DNA from: Opisthocomus hoazin
Taxonomy: Eukaryota > Chordata > Aves > Opisthocomiformes > Opisthocomidae
NCBI RefSeq assembly: GCF_030867145.1
Contig: NC_134441.1
Coordinates: forward strand, 3,660,992-3,724,991
Length of the DNA: 64,000 bases
Reading direction: 5' to 3'
Shown here: positions 1 through 16,517 of the stretch, one piece after another
Layout: each line of letters begins with the position of its first letter
Position numbering within the stretch: position 1 is the first letter of the stretch
Translations under genes and position numbers: made by a program
The notes under the pieces: model-generated
What the model saw: only the letters and a program-made list of their open reading frames with translations
The model's database searches: none
Told to the model about the DNA's origin: nothing

Positions 1-310
1 TACCACCCCAAATTTGCCCCCCCTGCACCCCTACATACCCCGATCCCCCCCAGATCCCCCAAAACCCCCAGTCTGCCCCCATACCACCCCAAATCTGCCC
101 CCTCTGCACCCCTACATACCCTGATCCCCCCCCGCAGACCCCCCCAAACCTCCAATCTGCCCCCAAACCACCCAAAAATCTGCCCCCAAACCACCCCAAA
201 TCTGCCCCCTCTGCACCCCTACATACCCTGATCCCCCCCCAGAGCCCCAAAACCCCCCATCTGCCCACAAACCACCCCAAATCTGCCCCCCCCCCGCACC
301 CCTATGCACC
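1..310. repeat. C-rich minisatellite in a PSD4 intron
   Basis: Tandem units of roughly 107 bp built around ACCCCAAATCTGCCCCC and CACCCCTACATACCCTGATC. It lies in the intron downstream of the last PSD4 exon seen, so no coding sequence is expected here. Confidence 0.7.
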
Positions 311-342
311 CCGAATCCCTCCCCCAGCCCCCCCCCACTCAC

Positions 343-7040
<6,698 letters not shown>

Positions 7041-7239
7041 GACCCGGCGGGTGGCGGGGTGGCGGTGAGGGGTAGGGGGTGGCGGGGGTGCCCGCTGGCT
7101 CCATGGCACGGTGCCCGTCGCTACGGCGTCCTGCGCAGGCAGCTGCCCGTCCTGCCCAGCGTCCGGTGCCGGGCCCCATGGCCGTGGGTCCTGCCCTGGG
7201 GGGGGGCAGGAGAGAGGGGGTGAGTGGGGGTCCCTGCAC

Positions 7240-7910
7240 TGGCGGGGGGAGGGAGGAAGGAGGGAGGGATGGAGGGAAGAAGAGGGAGAAGGGAGGGACA
7301 TAGGGAGGGAGGATGGAGGGAAGGAAGGATGAAGGAGAGAGGGATGAATGCAGGAGGGAGGGATGAAGGAAAGAGGGAAGGAGGGAGGATGAGGAAGAAG
7401 GGCAGGAGAAGGAGGGAGGGAGGGAAGGAAAGATGAAGGAGAGAGGGATGAAGGAAAGAGGGAGGTGGGATGGAGGAAGAAGGGAGGGAGAGGTGAAGGG
7501 AGGGAAAGAAGGATGAAGGAGAGAGGGATGAATGAAGGAGGGAGGGACGAAGGAAAGAGGGAGGGAGGAGGGAGGAAGAAGGGAAAGAGAAGGGAGGAAG
7601 GGAGGGAGGGAAGAGGAAGGAAGGAGGAAGGGAGGGAGGAAGGGAGGATGGAGGAGAGATGAACGAAGGAGGGAGGGACGAAGGACGGAAGGAGGAGGAA
7701 GGAAGGAGGAAGGGAGGATGAGGAAGAAGGGAGGGAGGGAGGAGAGAGGATGAAGGAAGGAGGGAGGGAGGCTGGAGGAGGGATGCAGGGAGGGAGGCGG
7801 GAGGGAGGGAAGGAGGAAGGGAGGGATCAGCGGAGGAAGGAGGGGTGGAAGGAGGAAGAGGAAGAAGAGGAAGAGGAGGAGGAGGGAGGAGGGAGAGCCT
7901 GGGGAGGGGG
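7240..7910. repeat. Polypurine GGA/GGAA tract, upstream part of PSD4
   Basis: About 670 bp of nearly pure purine on the plus strand (GGAGGGAGG and GAAGGAAGG units with occasional ATGA). It lies upstream of the N-terminal coding exon, probably in an intron or the 5' flank. Many frames are open across it but these are composition artefacts. Confidence 0.85.
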
Positions 7911-8400
7911 AGGAAGGGAGGGAGGGGGTCAGGGTGGGCACCTCCACGCAGGCAGGAGTGGGGGGGGGTCCCCGAGCACCCGCACCCCAGCACCCGCACC
8001 CCGTCCCCCGCGTCACCCCCCCGGCCCCCGCGTCACGGCCCCCACGTCACCCGCGTCACCGCCGCCGGCTTCCGGCCCTGCCGGGGCAGGAAAGGGGAAG
8101 GGAGGGGAGGGGGGGGCACCCAACCGACCCCACCCCGGCTGAGGGGGGGTGGCTGCACCCCACGCCGCGGAGCACAACCCCATAGCAGCCATCAGAGAAG
8201 CCACTATAGGGGCACGGGGGGCGTGGGGGGGGTCACGGCTCACCCACTCGTGTCCCCCCCCGCAGCACCCCCGTCCCGAGGGGGGGGGCACCCAAGGGTG
8301 GGGCTTCTTGCAGCATTGGGAGTGGGGGAGGGGTCCCCCAAACCCTGCGCCCGCCCCCCATAAGCCCCCCCCCCACCGGGTCAGGGGGACCCAAAGGGGT
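7911..8400. other. No gene recognised
   Basis: GC-rich single-copy sequence between the polypurine tract and the next minisatellite. It may hold 5' noncoding PSD4 sequence; no motif or coding similarity was seen. Confidence 0.4.
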
Positions 8401-8890
8401 GGGGGGGGGGACGCAGAGGGTTATGGGGGGGCTGCGGGGGGACTCCAAAATGGGGGGGGGCCCAAGGCTTCTAAGGGGGCTCTGGGGAGGACCCCAAGGT
8501 CTATGGGGGACCCCAAGGGGTTATGGGGGGCTCTGAGGGTGGGGATCCCAAAGGGTGGGGGAGACCCCAAGGGATGTGGGGGAACCCAAAAGGTTGCTGG
8601 GAGCTGGGGGGGGGCCCCAAGGGTTGGAGGAGCCCCAAGGGGTGTAGGGGGGACCCCAAAGGGGCGTGGGGGGGAGACCCCAAGGGGTGGACCCAGAGAT
8701 CTGTGGGGGCTCCAGAGGAGCCTTGGGGGACCCTCAGGGGCCGGGGGGGACCCCAAGGGTTATGGGGGGGCCCCAGGGGTGGGGGGAGGCCCAAGGGTTT
8801 TTGGGGGGGCCCTCAAGGCTTGGGGGGGCCCTCCAGGGCCGGGGGAGGGGGCCCTGGGGAGCGATCAGGGCTGTGGGGGGCCCCAAGGGG
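8400..8890. repeat. Minisatellite of GGGGGACCCCAAGGG units
   Basis: Degenerate tandem units of about 30-40 bp centred on GACCCCAAGGG and TTATGGGGG. No coding exon seen. Confidence 0.75.
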
Positions 8891-8929
8891 ACCCCGCAGA
8901 CACCCCGGGGGTCCCGCCCGTGTCAACCC

Positions 8930-9110
8930 CCCCCCGCTCCCCTCCCCTTACCGGCACTGCCGCGCGCCGCGCGGGGCGTGTCCGCCGCCGGCACCGCCCC
9001 CTTCCTCCCCCCGCCCCTCCCGCCGGGGGCGGGGCGAGGAGAACACTGCCCGAGCCCGGCCACGCCCCTTCGCTTAGGCCACGCCCCCTTGGCGGCGCCA
9101 GCCGCTGGGT
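8930..9110. promoter_or_regulatory. CpG-dense block, candidate PSD4 promoter
   Basis: Dense CpG, several GC boxes (GGGGGCGGGGC and CACGCCCC repeated), placed upstream of PSD4 on its strand and just below the 3' end of the IL-36RN-like gene. The assignment rests on position and composition only. Confidence 0.35.
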
Positions 9111-9111
9111 C

Positions 9112-9240
9112 CGCCCCACGGGGCCCGATCCTGAGCCCCCATGGGGCCGATCCTGCCCCACGGGGCCCGATCCTGCCCCTCCATGGACCAATCCTGCCCC
9201 AAGGGGTCCGATCCTGTCCCACGGGGCCCGATCCTTCACC
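9112..9240. repeat. Short tandem repeat with GGGCCCGATCCTG core
   Basis: Five to six imperfect copies of a unit of about 20 bp, CCACGGGGCCCGATCCTG, directly downstream of the IL-36RN-like gene's polyadenylation signal. Confidence 0.7.
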
Positions 9241-9279
9241 CACAACCCACACACCACAAGCTGAGATGGACTCCATCAC

Positions 9280-9285
9280 TTTATT
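9280..9285 (-). terminator. Polyadenylation signal of the IL-36RN-like gene
   Basis: AATAAA on the minus strand about 70 bp beyond the stop codon at 9353. Confidence 0.75.
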
Positions 9286-9352
9286 CCCCCTCCCCGGGGG
9301 GGAGGGCACCCCACACGCGGGTGTCCCCCCCCACCCATGGGTGCCCCCACGG

Positions 9353-11422
9353 TCACTTGCGGCGCAGGTAGAAGGCGGTGATGGAAGGAGGGGGGGCCAC
9401 GCTCAGGGCCTCCCCCGGGCCCGGGGCTGTGCTGAGGAAGCGCCCGGGGAAGGCGCCGACTCGAAGGTGTGCGTGGTGCCACCAAAGGTCTTGTAGAAGG
9501 TGTAGGGGTGGCCTCGGCCCCCGCGAGAACAGGTCCAGCAGCCCCACCTCCTGTAATGGGGAGTGGCACCGCTGGGACATGGCCCCCGGGTGGCACCGTC
9601 CCAGGGACCCCTGTCGCCAGGTGCCACCAGCTCGAGGAACCCCAGCCTCCGGGTGATGCCATCATGGGGGGAAGGCACGCTGGAACCCCCACCTCCAGGT
9701 GACACTGCCTCAAGGTGCCACCCCCTGGGGAACCCCCACCTCCAGGTGATGCCATCAGGGAGTGATGCCATCCCAGGGAACTCCCACCTCCGGGTGACAC
9801 CATTTTGGAATGACACCAGCTTAGGGTGCCTCCACTTTGGGTTGCCCACCCTAGGTTGCCCATCTCTGGGTGCCAAACAACCAGGGTGCCCCTACCTTGG
9901 GTTTCCCACCTTGGGTTGCCTGCCTTGGGGCTGATCCACCTCGGGCTGACCCACCTCTGCACATCCACCACCCTAGGGTGCCCCCACCTTGAGTTGTCCA
10001 CCTTGGGTTGACCCACCTTGCAACTCTCCACCTCTGTGTGCCCCCACCTCAGGTTGCCTGCCTTGGGTTGACCACCTCTGCACATCCACCACCCCAGAGT
10101 GCCCCCACCTTGAGCTGTCCACCTTGAGCTGTCCCACCTCTAGACATCTACCACCCCAGCGTGCCCCCACCTTGAGTTGTCTACCTTGGGTTGCCCCACC
10201 TCTGGGTGCTCCCACCTAGGGTTGCCCATGTTGGGCTGCTGCACCTGTGGGTGCCCTCCACCCTGGGCCACCACCCCCTGCCATGATGTCCCCCACGCTC
10301 ACCTCCAGCTTCAGCTGGGGCTCGGGACCGGTGCCGCAGGAGAGAGCCAGGGTGCCACCACGGACGCCCACGATGAGGGGACAGCGCCGACGTTCCAGGT
10401 GCCGGTTGGGCACCACGCTGATGGGTTCTAGGAGGAGATAGGGTGGGGTGGGTGGGTGGGAGAACCCCATGGGTGGGGTTACCACCCCCTCCCCGCCCAG
10501 GGCACCCACCTTCCTGGGCGGCGTTGGCACCCTGCAAACTGGTGGCCACCAGGAGCCCGTTGTGCAGGCAGATGCCCTTCTGCTCCGTGTCCCGCACCAC
10601 GTAGTGGTAGGGCTGCGCCAGGGGCTTCGTCTCCGCCGAGGATATCAACGTGTCCCCCGATTCTTCTGCCAGGTGACACGGGGACGTGGGGACATGGGGG
10701 CGGGGGTCACGGGGGTGCGGGGATGCGGGGTGTCACGGGGACGTGGGGTCTCACAGGGGCGTGGGATCAGGGGACATGGGGATGGGGCACACAGAGTGAT
10801 GGGCACGTGGGGATGGAGGACGTGGGGACTGGGAGACATGGGGACAGAGGGAGGGGACGCAGGGGCGTCATGGGTGCATGGGGATGTGGGGCTGGGGGAC
10901 ATGGGCACAGGGACAGGGGACACAGGGACATCATGGGAGCATGGGGATGTGGGGAGTCACAGGGATGTGGGGCTGGGGGACATGGGGACAGAGGGACACG
11001 GGGACAGAAGGAGGGGACACAGGGACGTCATGGGTGCATGGGGACGTGGGGAGTCACAGGGACATGGGAGTGGGGGACATGGGGCACACAGGAGTGATGG
11101 GCACTTGGTGGGGACATGGGGGACTTGGGGACATGGGGACATGGGGGGGGCACAGGGGGTGTCACCGGTGCATGGGGACATGGGGGCAGGCAGGTATCAC
11201 AGGGACGTGGGGATGGGGGACACGGGGACACGGGGACAGGGCACGTGGGGGCAACGACAGATGCAGGGACATGGGACACGGGGACACAGGGGACAAGTGG
11301 GGACAGGGCCCCCGTGCCCGCCGGGCGCTACCTTTCCCCAGGAACTCCTCGAACAAGGCCACCATGTCGGGGTCGATGACAGACTCCGGCGCGTCCCCGG
11401 TCTCGGCGCTCAGCCGCGCCAT
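9353..11422 (-). CDS. IL-36RN-like interleukin-1 family cytokine
   Basis: Beta-trefoil IL-1 family ligand without a signal peptide. Exons on the minus strand: 11332-11422 (start ATG 11420-11422), 10510-10665, 10303-10427 and 9353-9550, all GT-AG, giving about 189 residues. Family blocks in order: YHYVVRDTEQKGICLHNGLL, LQGANAAQ, ISVVPNRHLE, CPLIVGVRGGTLALSCG, PQLKLE, TFYKTFGGTTHTFESA and FPGRFLSTA. The ISVVPNR and GG-x-x-LSCG-x-G-x-EP blocks fit mammalian IL36RN best. The 125-nt third exon equals that of the IL1RN-like neighbour. In the last exon two opposite one-base shifts are needed, an extra base in the C run 9518-9522 and a missing one near 9452-9457; the frame is restored before the stop. 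The 39-residue acidic N-terminus is longer than in IL36RN and could be a propeptide. A noncoding 5' exon probably lies near 11600 or 12130. Agonist or antagonist role cannot be told from sequence. Confidence 0.75.
9570..10260. repeat. Minisatellite in the last intron of the IL-36RN-like gene
   Basis: Units of about 18-25 bp: CCACCTCCAGGTGATGCC on the left grading into CCCCACCTTGGGTTGCC on the right. Confidence 0.8.
10680..11300. repeat. GGGGACATGGGGACA minisatellite, first coding intron of the IL-36RN-like gene
   Basis: Short units of 8-20 bp (GGGGACACGGGGACAT). Here the G-rich strand is the non-coding strand, unlike most introns in the window. Confidence 0.8.
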
Positions 11423-11689
11423 GATGCCCAGCGGGTGCCCCAGGACCTGGGACCACTCCGGGTGTCCCTGGGACCCTCGGCCTCGCTGCAGCCCCGGGAG
11501 GGGGCGGGGGGGAGAGAGAGGGGTGAGGGTGGGCGCCGCGCCAGGTGAGGCAAGGCCCGGGTAGGAGAGGAGGGAGAACGCCGTCCCCGCCCCGTCATCG
11601 CTCACCTGCAGGCAGGTCTGGGTGCGCGGAACATGGCTGGGCCTGTGCGAGAGAGAAGGGAGCGTGTGGGTGACGTGGGTGGGAGATCC

Positions 11690-12165
11690 CCACTAACAAA
11701 CCCTGTTTCCCGGTTGCCAACAGGGTCCTGGTTGTCAGTAGGCTCCAGAGTGAATGCCCTCAGAAGGTTGCCTGCGTGGACCCAGCTTGTCCTCGTCCCC
11801 AGCGACACCTGTGAATCCCATCCTGTGTCCTCGGGGTTGTGAGTCCCCCCACTAACACTCCCTCTCTCCCGATTGGTTGCCAATAGGGTCCTGGTGTCAG
11901 CAGGCTCCAGAGTGAACGCCCTCAGAACGTTGCCTGCATGGGACCCAGCTTGTCCTTGTCCCCAGCAATACCTGCGAATCTCGTCCTGTGTCCTCAGGGT
12001 TGTGAGTCCCCCCCACTAACACTACCGCTGTACTGGTTGCCAACAGGGTCCTGGTTGTCAGTAGGCTCCAGAGTGAACACCCTCAGACTGTTGCCCGAGT
12101 GGGACCCAATTTGTCCTCGTCCCCAGCGATACCTGCGAATCTCGTCCTGTGTCCCCGGCGTTGTG
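11690..12165 (-). repeat. Three tandem copies of a 160-bp unit at the 5' end of the IL-36RN-like gene
   Basis: Copies start near 11690, 11851 and 12015 and share blocks such as GGTTGCCAACAGGGTCCTGG and GGCTCCAGAGTGAA. Each copy holds, on the minus strand, a plausible 5' splice site GATTCGCAG|GTATCG or a variant. The rightmost copy sits directly downstream of a TATA box. Confidence 0.8.
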
Positions 12166-12193
12166 TGTTGTCCCCCCCCCGGTGACGGGGTGG

Positions 12194-12202
12194 CTTTTAT
12201 AG
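12194..12202 (-). promoter_or_regulatory. TATA box, probable promoter of the IL-36RN-like gene
   Basis: CTATAAAAG on the minus strand in a GC-rich setting, about 770 bp upstream of the start codon. Transcription would start near 12165, at the edge of the 160-bp repeats. Inferred from motif and position. Confidence 0.5.
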
Positions 12203-12399
12203 GGCCGGGCAGGGCGGGGGGCAGAGCCCGCCCCGGTAATTGTACGGGAGCGAGCGGGGCTGGGCGGGTGCTGCGCGGCGGGAGGACGGGTGACAGCGAC
12301 GCGGGGCGATGGTGAAAACGCCATCCGGTCCCTCTGTCCCCCGTGTGTGTGTCCCCTCCCGCGACGCCCGCAGTCACCGTGGCTGGGACGCTCCCCGTG

Positions 12400-12930
12400 C
12401 CGTTGTCCCCACGGTGCCCCCCGCCATCCCCGTCCCGCAGGGTCCCCTGGCCCGCGCCGCCGCGTGCCCCGGGGGTGGGCCCTGTGCCCCATCCCACGGT
12501 GCCCTGTGCCCTGTCCCCATGGCTCCACGAGCCCTGTCCCCGTCTTACCCATGTGCCTGGTCCCCGTGGTGCCCACATGCCCGGTCCCTGGGGTCCTGTA
12601 CACCTGTCCCTGCTGTGCCCACGTGCCCTGTCCCCATGGCCCCATGTGCCCTGTCCCCACCGTCCCCAGTGCCCGGTCCCTGCTGTGCCACTGTGCCACG
12701 TCCCCACGATGTCCCTGTGCCCTGTCCCCAGTGTCCCCTGTTCCCTGTCCCCATGGTGCCCGTGTGTCCCATCCCCATGGCCCCATGAGCCCTGTCCCCC
12801 AGTGTCCCCTGTGCCCGGTCCCCATGGTGCCCACATGCCTGCTCCCCGGGGCCATGCACCCCCTGTCCCTGCTGTGCCCACGTGCCCCATCCCCACAGTC
12901 CCCCGCGTGTCCCATCCCGATGTCCCCATG
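12400..12930. repeat. GTGCCCTGTCCCCATGG minisatellite, intergenic
   Basis: Units of about 30 bp of the form GTGCCCTGTCCCCATGGTGC. It lies between the IL-36RN-like promoter and the 3' end of IL1RN. No gene seen from 12210 to 13229. Confidence 0.8.
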
Positions 12931-13229
12931 ACCCCGTCCCACGGTCCCACGTGGTGCCGGCGTCGCTCGGGGTGTGCCGGGCGGGAGGCGTCCGCCGCCA
13001 CCGAATCCGGGAAGGAGCCGAACCCGGGAGGCTCCCGGCTGTGGGGCAGCCCCGCTGGCTGCGTCACCCCCCTTGGGGACGCCCCGTCCCCGTCCCCAAC
13101 CAGCCGGTGACGCAACGCCGGCCACCCCACTGCCGTGACGCGGGCGCCGGGAGCCACCGCTCGCCCTGCCCCGGCCTGTCCCCCCATCGCTGCCACCGAC
13201 GCCGCGGGGACCGAGGTGGCCTGAGCATC

Positions 13230-13235
13230 TTTATT
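13230..13235 (-). terminator. Candidate polyadenylation signal of IL1RN
   Basis: AATAAA on the minus strand about 715 bp beyond the IL1RN stop codon; the sequence between is minisatellite, so the 3' UTR would be largely repetitive. Confidence 0.5.
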
Positions 13236-13239
13236 CCCA

Positions 13240-13935
13240 GGGGGATGTCACCGTCCCCACGGGGATGGCACCGTCCCCGGGGAGATGTCACCATCCCCGG
13301 GGAGATGTCACCATCCCCGGGTGGCAAGGATTTCACCATCGCCGGAGGGAAGATGTCACCATCACCGGGGTGAGGATGGCACCGTCCCAGGGGGGATGGC
13401 ACTGTCCTTGGGTGAGGATGGCAGCGTCCCCGTGGGGATGGCATCATCCCAGCATGGGGATGTCACCGTCCCCGCAGGGATATCACCGTCCCCAGGGTGA
13501 GGATGGCACTGTCCTGGTGAGGATGGCACCGTCCCGGGGGGATGGCATCGTCCTCAGGGTGGGGATTTCACTGTCCCCGCAGGGATGGCACCGTCCCCAG
13601 GGTGGGGATGGCACCATTCCCACGGGGATGTCACCATCCCCAGGGTGAGGATGGCAGCATCACGGGGGTGAGGATAGCACATCCCCGCGGGGATGTCACC
13701 GTCCCCGGGGTGAGGATGGCACCGTCCCAGAGGGGATGGCACCATCCCGGGGGGGATGGCATCGTCCCCAGGGTGAGGACGTCACCATCCCTGGGGTGAG
13801 GATGTCACCATCCCGGGGGGGATGGCACCGTCCCTGGGGTGAGGATGACACCGTCCCGGGGGGGATGGCACCGTCCCTGGGGTGAGGATGTCACTGTCCC
13901 GGGGGGGATGGCACCGTCCCCGGGGTGGGGACGTC
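13240..13935. repeat. GGGATGGCACCGTCCC minisatellite downstream of IL1RN
   Basis: Around 30 units of 16-25 bp, GGGATGGCACCGTCCCC with GGGTGAGGATG spacers, in the probable 3' UTR of IL1RN. The unit contains an imperfect inverted repeat (GGGATGG/CCGTCCC). Confidence 0.8.
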
Positions 13936-13949
13936 CCCACCGCCGGGGT

Positions 13950-15802
13950 TCAGCAGAGCTGGAAGTAGAAGTCGAGGAGGTGGCCGGCGTCGGGGCGGCG
14001 GACAGCCCCAGGGGCTGGTGGCCGCGGGCAGCGGTGCAGAGGAACCAGCCGGGGTTGGCGGCCGACTCGAAGCGCCAGAGCCCGTCCTTGTAGGAGCGGA
14101 AGAAGGTGAAGGCGGCCGAGGCGGCCCCGGCCTGCGGCAGCGCCCGGATGTCGGCGGCCTGCGGCGGGCACCCGCGGCGCGGCGTCACCGGCAGCCGGCT
14201 GCGGGCGGGGTGGCCGTGCCGCCGGGGTCTGCCGTCGGCTCCGCGGCCGCCTCGTCCTTTCCATGTCCCAAGCCCTTCGGTGTCCCCGTCCCCTGGTGTC
14301 CCCGTCCTCGTGGTGTCCCCAAGCCCCATGGTGTCCCATCCCCTTGGTGTCCCCAGCCCCACGGTGTCCCCAGCCCTTTGGCATCCCCGTCCCCATGGTG
14401 TCCCCATCCCTGTGGTGTCCTCATCCCCATGGTGTCCTTATCCCCCTTATCCCTTGGTGTCCCTATCATGTCCCCATCCCTTTGGTGTCCCCATCCCATT
14501 GGCATTCCCATCCCCATGGTGTCCCAATCCCTGTGGTGTCCCCAGCCCTTTGGCATCCCCATCCCTGTGCTTTCCCATCCCTGTGGTGTCCCCATCCCCA
14601 TGGTGTCCTCAGCCCTTTGGCGTCCCCAGACCCATGGTGTCCTCGTCCCCATGGTGTCCTCGTCCCCATGGTGTCCTTATCCTTTTGGTGTCCCCACCAT
14701 GTTCCCATCCCCTCAATGTCCCCATCCCATTGGCATTCACATCCCCATGGTGTCCCTATCCCTTTGGTGTCCCCCACCATGTTCCCATCCCCTCAATGTC
14801 CCCATCCCATTGGCATTCACATCCCCATGGTGTCCCTATCCCTTTGGTGTCCCCGTCCCCGTGGTGTCCCCAGCCCTCTGGTGTCCCCAGCCCTTTGGCA
14901 TCCCCGTCCCCATCCCTTCAATGTCCCCATCCCTTTGGTGTCCCCATCCCCATGGCGTCCCTGTCCCCATGTGTCCTCATCCCTGTGGTGTTCCCGCAGT
15001 GTCCCCGTCCCCATGGTACCCCTGTCCCTGTGGTGTCCCCACCCCTGTGATGTCCGCACAGTGTCCCTGTCCCTCTGGTGTTCCCCATCCCTCTGATGTC
15101 CCCATCCCTCTGGTGTCCCTGTCCCCACCGTATCCCCATCCCTCTGGCATCCCCACAGCGTCCCCATCCCTGTGGTGTCCCCATCCCTCTGGCATCCCCA
15201 CAGTGTCCCCATCCCCATGGTTTCCCCACCCCTCTGGTGTCCCCATCCCTCTGGCATTCCCGCCGCGTCCCCATCCCCGCGGTGTCCCTGTCCCCACATG
15301 TCCCCTGACCTGCAGCTGCAGGGTGGGCTGGCTGGCGGGGGGGCTGGCCAGGCAGCGGGTGCCATTCTGGATGCCCAGGATGACGGGCAGCCGGGCGGGC
15401 TCGAAGGCGCGGTTGGGCACCCAAAACACCTTCTCTGAGGTGGGGTGGGGACACGCAGGGGCCATCAAGGTGTGCCTGGTGTCCCCCCACCGTGTCCCCA
15501 CGTCCCCCCGCTCACCTTCCAGCGCGGCGTTGGCCCCTTGCAGATGCCCAGCCACCAGCTGGTCGTTGCGCAGGTAAAGGGACTTCTGGTTGACGTCCCA
15601 GATGCTTCCGGGGACAGAGGGGACAGCGGGGACAGCGTGACCCCCCCCGCTCCCCGAGGTGTCACCCACGGGTGCTCCCCCCCCCCACTCACCGATACTG
15701 GAAGACTTTGGTCTGCAGGGCGGGCGCGTGGCAGGGGGCGAAGCCTTCGGCCTCTGCGCAGAGGAGGAGGAGGGCGAGGGTGAGGGCGGGCTGGTGCGCC
15801 AT
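13950..15802 (-). CDS. IL1RN: IL1RN-like secreted interleukin-1 receptor antagonist
   Basis: Blocks IL-1 receptor signalling in mammals. Exons on the minus strand: 15693-15802, 15516-15604, 15310-15434 and 13950-14158, GT-AG, phases 2, 1 and 0. The product is 177 residues, the same length I recall for the human secreted form. Residues 1-20 form a signal peptide (LTLALLLLCAEAEG). Then follow the family blocks IWDVNQKSLYLRNDQLVAG, LQGANAALEEK, PVILGIQNGTRCL, PTLQLQ, FTFFRSYKDGLWRFESAANP, GWFLCTA and the C-terminal LLDFYFQLC. One base is missing in the G run 13992-13995: without it the frame leaves the last 16 residues, with it the LLDFYFQ end and stop are reached. The IWDVNQK/YLRN/QLVAG/LQG set and the signal peptide favour IL1RN over the IL-36 group. 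It shares strand with the IL-36RN-like gene and PSD4, as IL1RN and PSD4 do in mammals. Confidence 0.85.
14270..15300. repeat. TGGTGTCCCCATCCC minisatellite, last intron of IL1RN
   Basis: About 1 kb of 16-20 bp units (TGGTGTCCCCATCCCC, TTTGGCATCCCC). A higher-order duplication covers about 85 bp near 14695-14850. The intron is almost entirely repeat. Confidence 0.85.
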
Positions 15803-15836
15803 GGCGTCCCCACGCTCGCCGCCCGCGCCCCCCGCG

Positions 15837-15845
15837 CCTTTATAA
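15837..15845 (-). promoter_or_regulatory. TATA box of IL1RN
   Basis: TTATAAAGG on the minus strand, 35 bp upstream of the IL1RN start codon. A start site 25-30 bp downstream would leave a leader of only about 10 nt. Confidence 0.65.
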
Positions 15846-16296
15846 CCCCTCCCGAACCCTCCGGCCGGCGGAGGCGGGGGCTGCCCCGTGGCGCAACCGT
15901 CCCCGTCGGTTCCGCTTCCCCTCCCGCCTCGCCCAGGCCCTTCCCAGGGGGTCCCCTGTCACCCGCTCACCCATGGGACCCCCCACCCTGGCCAAGCCCC
16001 GGCGCGGCGGCTGGGAAGAAGGAAGGAAGGAGGGTGGCGGTGGTGTTGCCACACTGCTGGGGGGGTGGGAAGGAGGCTGGCTCCGCCCCGCTGAAGCGCT
16101 TGGCACGGACCGGGGTGGCGAAGGAGGGCGATCGCCCCGGGAGGGGGCACCGGGACACGGACGGGGGTCACCGGGCCCGTCGGACCTGGCCCAGGCGGGG
16201 CTCGAACTGGCAACCTCAGCGCTGGGGGACGTCGCCCTCCCCGCTCCGCCACCGGGGCGGGGCGGCGCTGCGCAGGCACCTGCCACTGCGGCAGCG

Positions 16297-16467
16297 GCGC
16301 ATGCGCAGTGAAGCGAGGCGGGGCCGCCGCTGATGGGAACCCAGCGGGCACCCGTAGGTGCGGCGTGGGGACCAGCGAGTGGCCGCCGGGGAGCGGCGCA
16401 TGCGCAGTGTGTGGCGGCAGGCGGGTGCGCATGCGCAGTGCGGCACGGGGTAAAGCGGCGCATGCGC
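16297..16467 (+). promoter_or_regulatory. Four NRF1 motifs in the TMED4 promoter
   Basis: Perfect palindromes GCGCATGCGC at 16297-16306, 16396-16405, 16427-16436 and 16458-16467, all followed by AGTG or AATG, within 220 bp upstream of the TMED4 start codon. NRF1 binds this motif in CpG-island promoters. The IL1RN start lies 716 bp away on the opposite strand, so the segment is a head-to-head promoter region. Confidence 0.75.
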
Positions 16468-16517
16468 AATGCGGCCCCCGCCGGGCCGGGGCGGAGGAGG
16501 GGGGGGGGACGTGGGCC

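Noticed and set aside
7740-8140. Long open frames rich in Gly/Glu/Arg across the polypurine tract
   Set aside because: Composition of a purine repeat gives open frames in all phases; no conserved block or splice context.
11602-11640. Alternative start MFRAPRPACR for the IL-36RN-like gene
   Set aside because: The exon ends in phase 2 and would join the next exon out of the cytokine frame; kept only as a possible 5' noncoding exon.
16170-16240. tRNA-like T-loop sequence (AGTTCGAGCCCC on the minus strand)
   Set aside because: The flanking bases do not form a T-stem or acceptor stem and no A box at the right distance was found.
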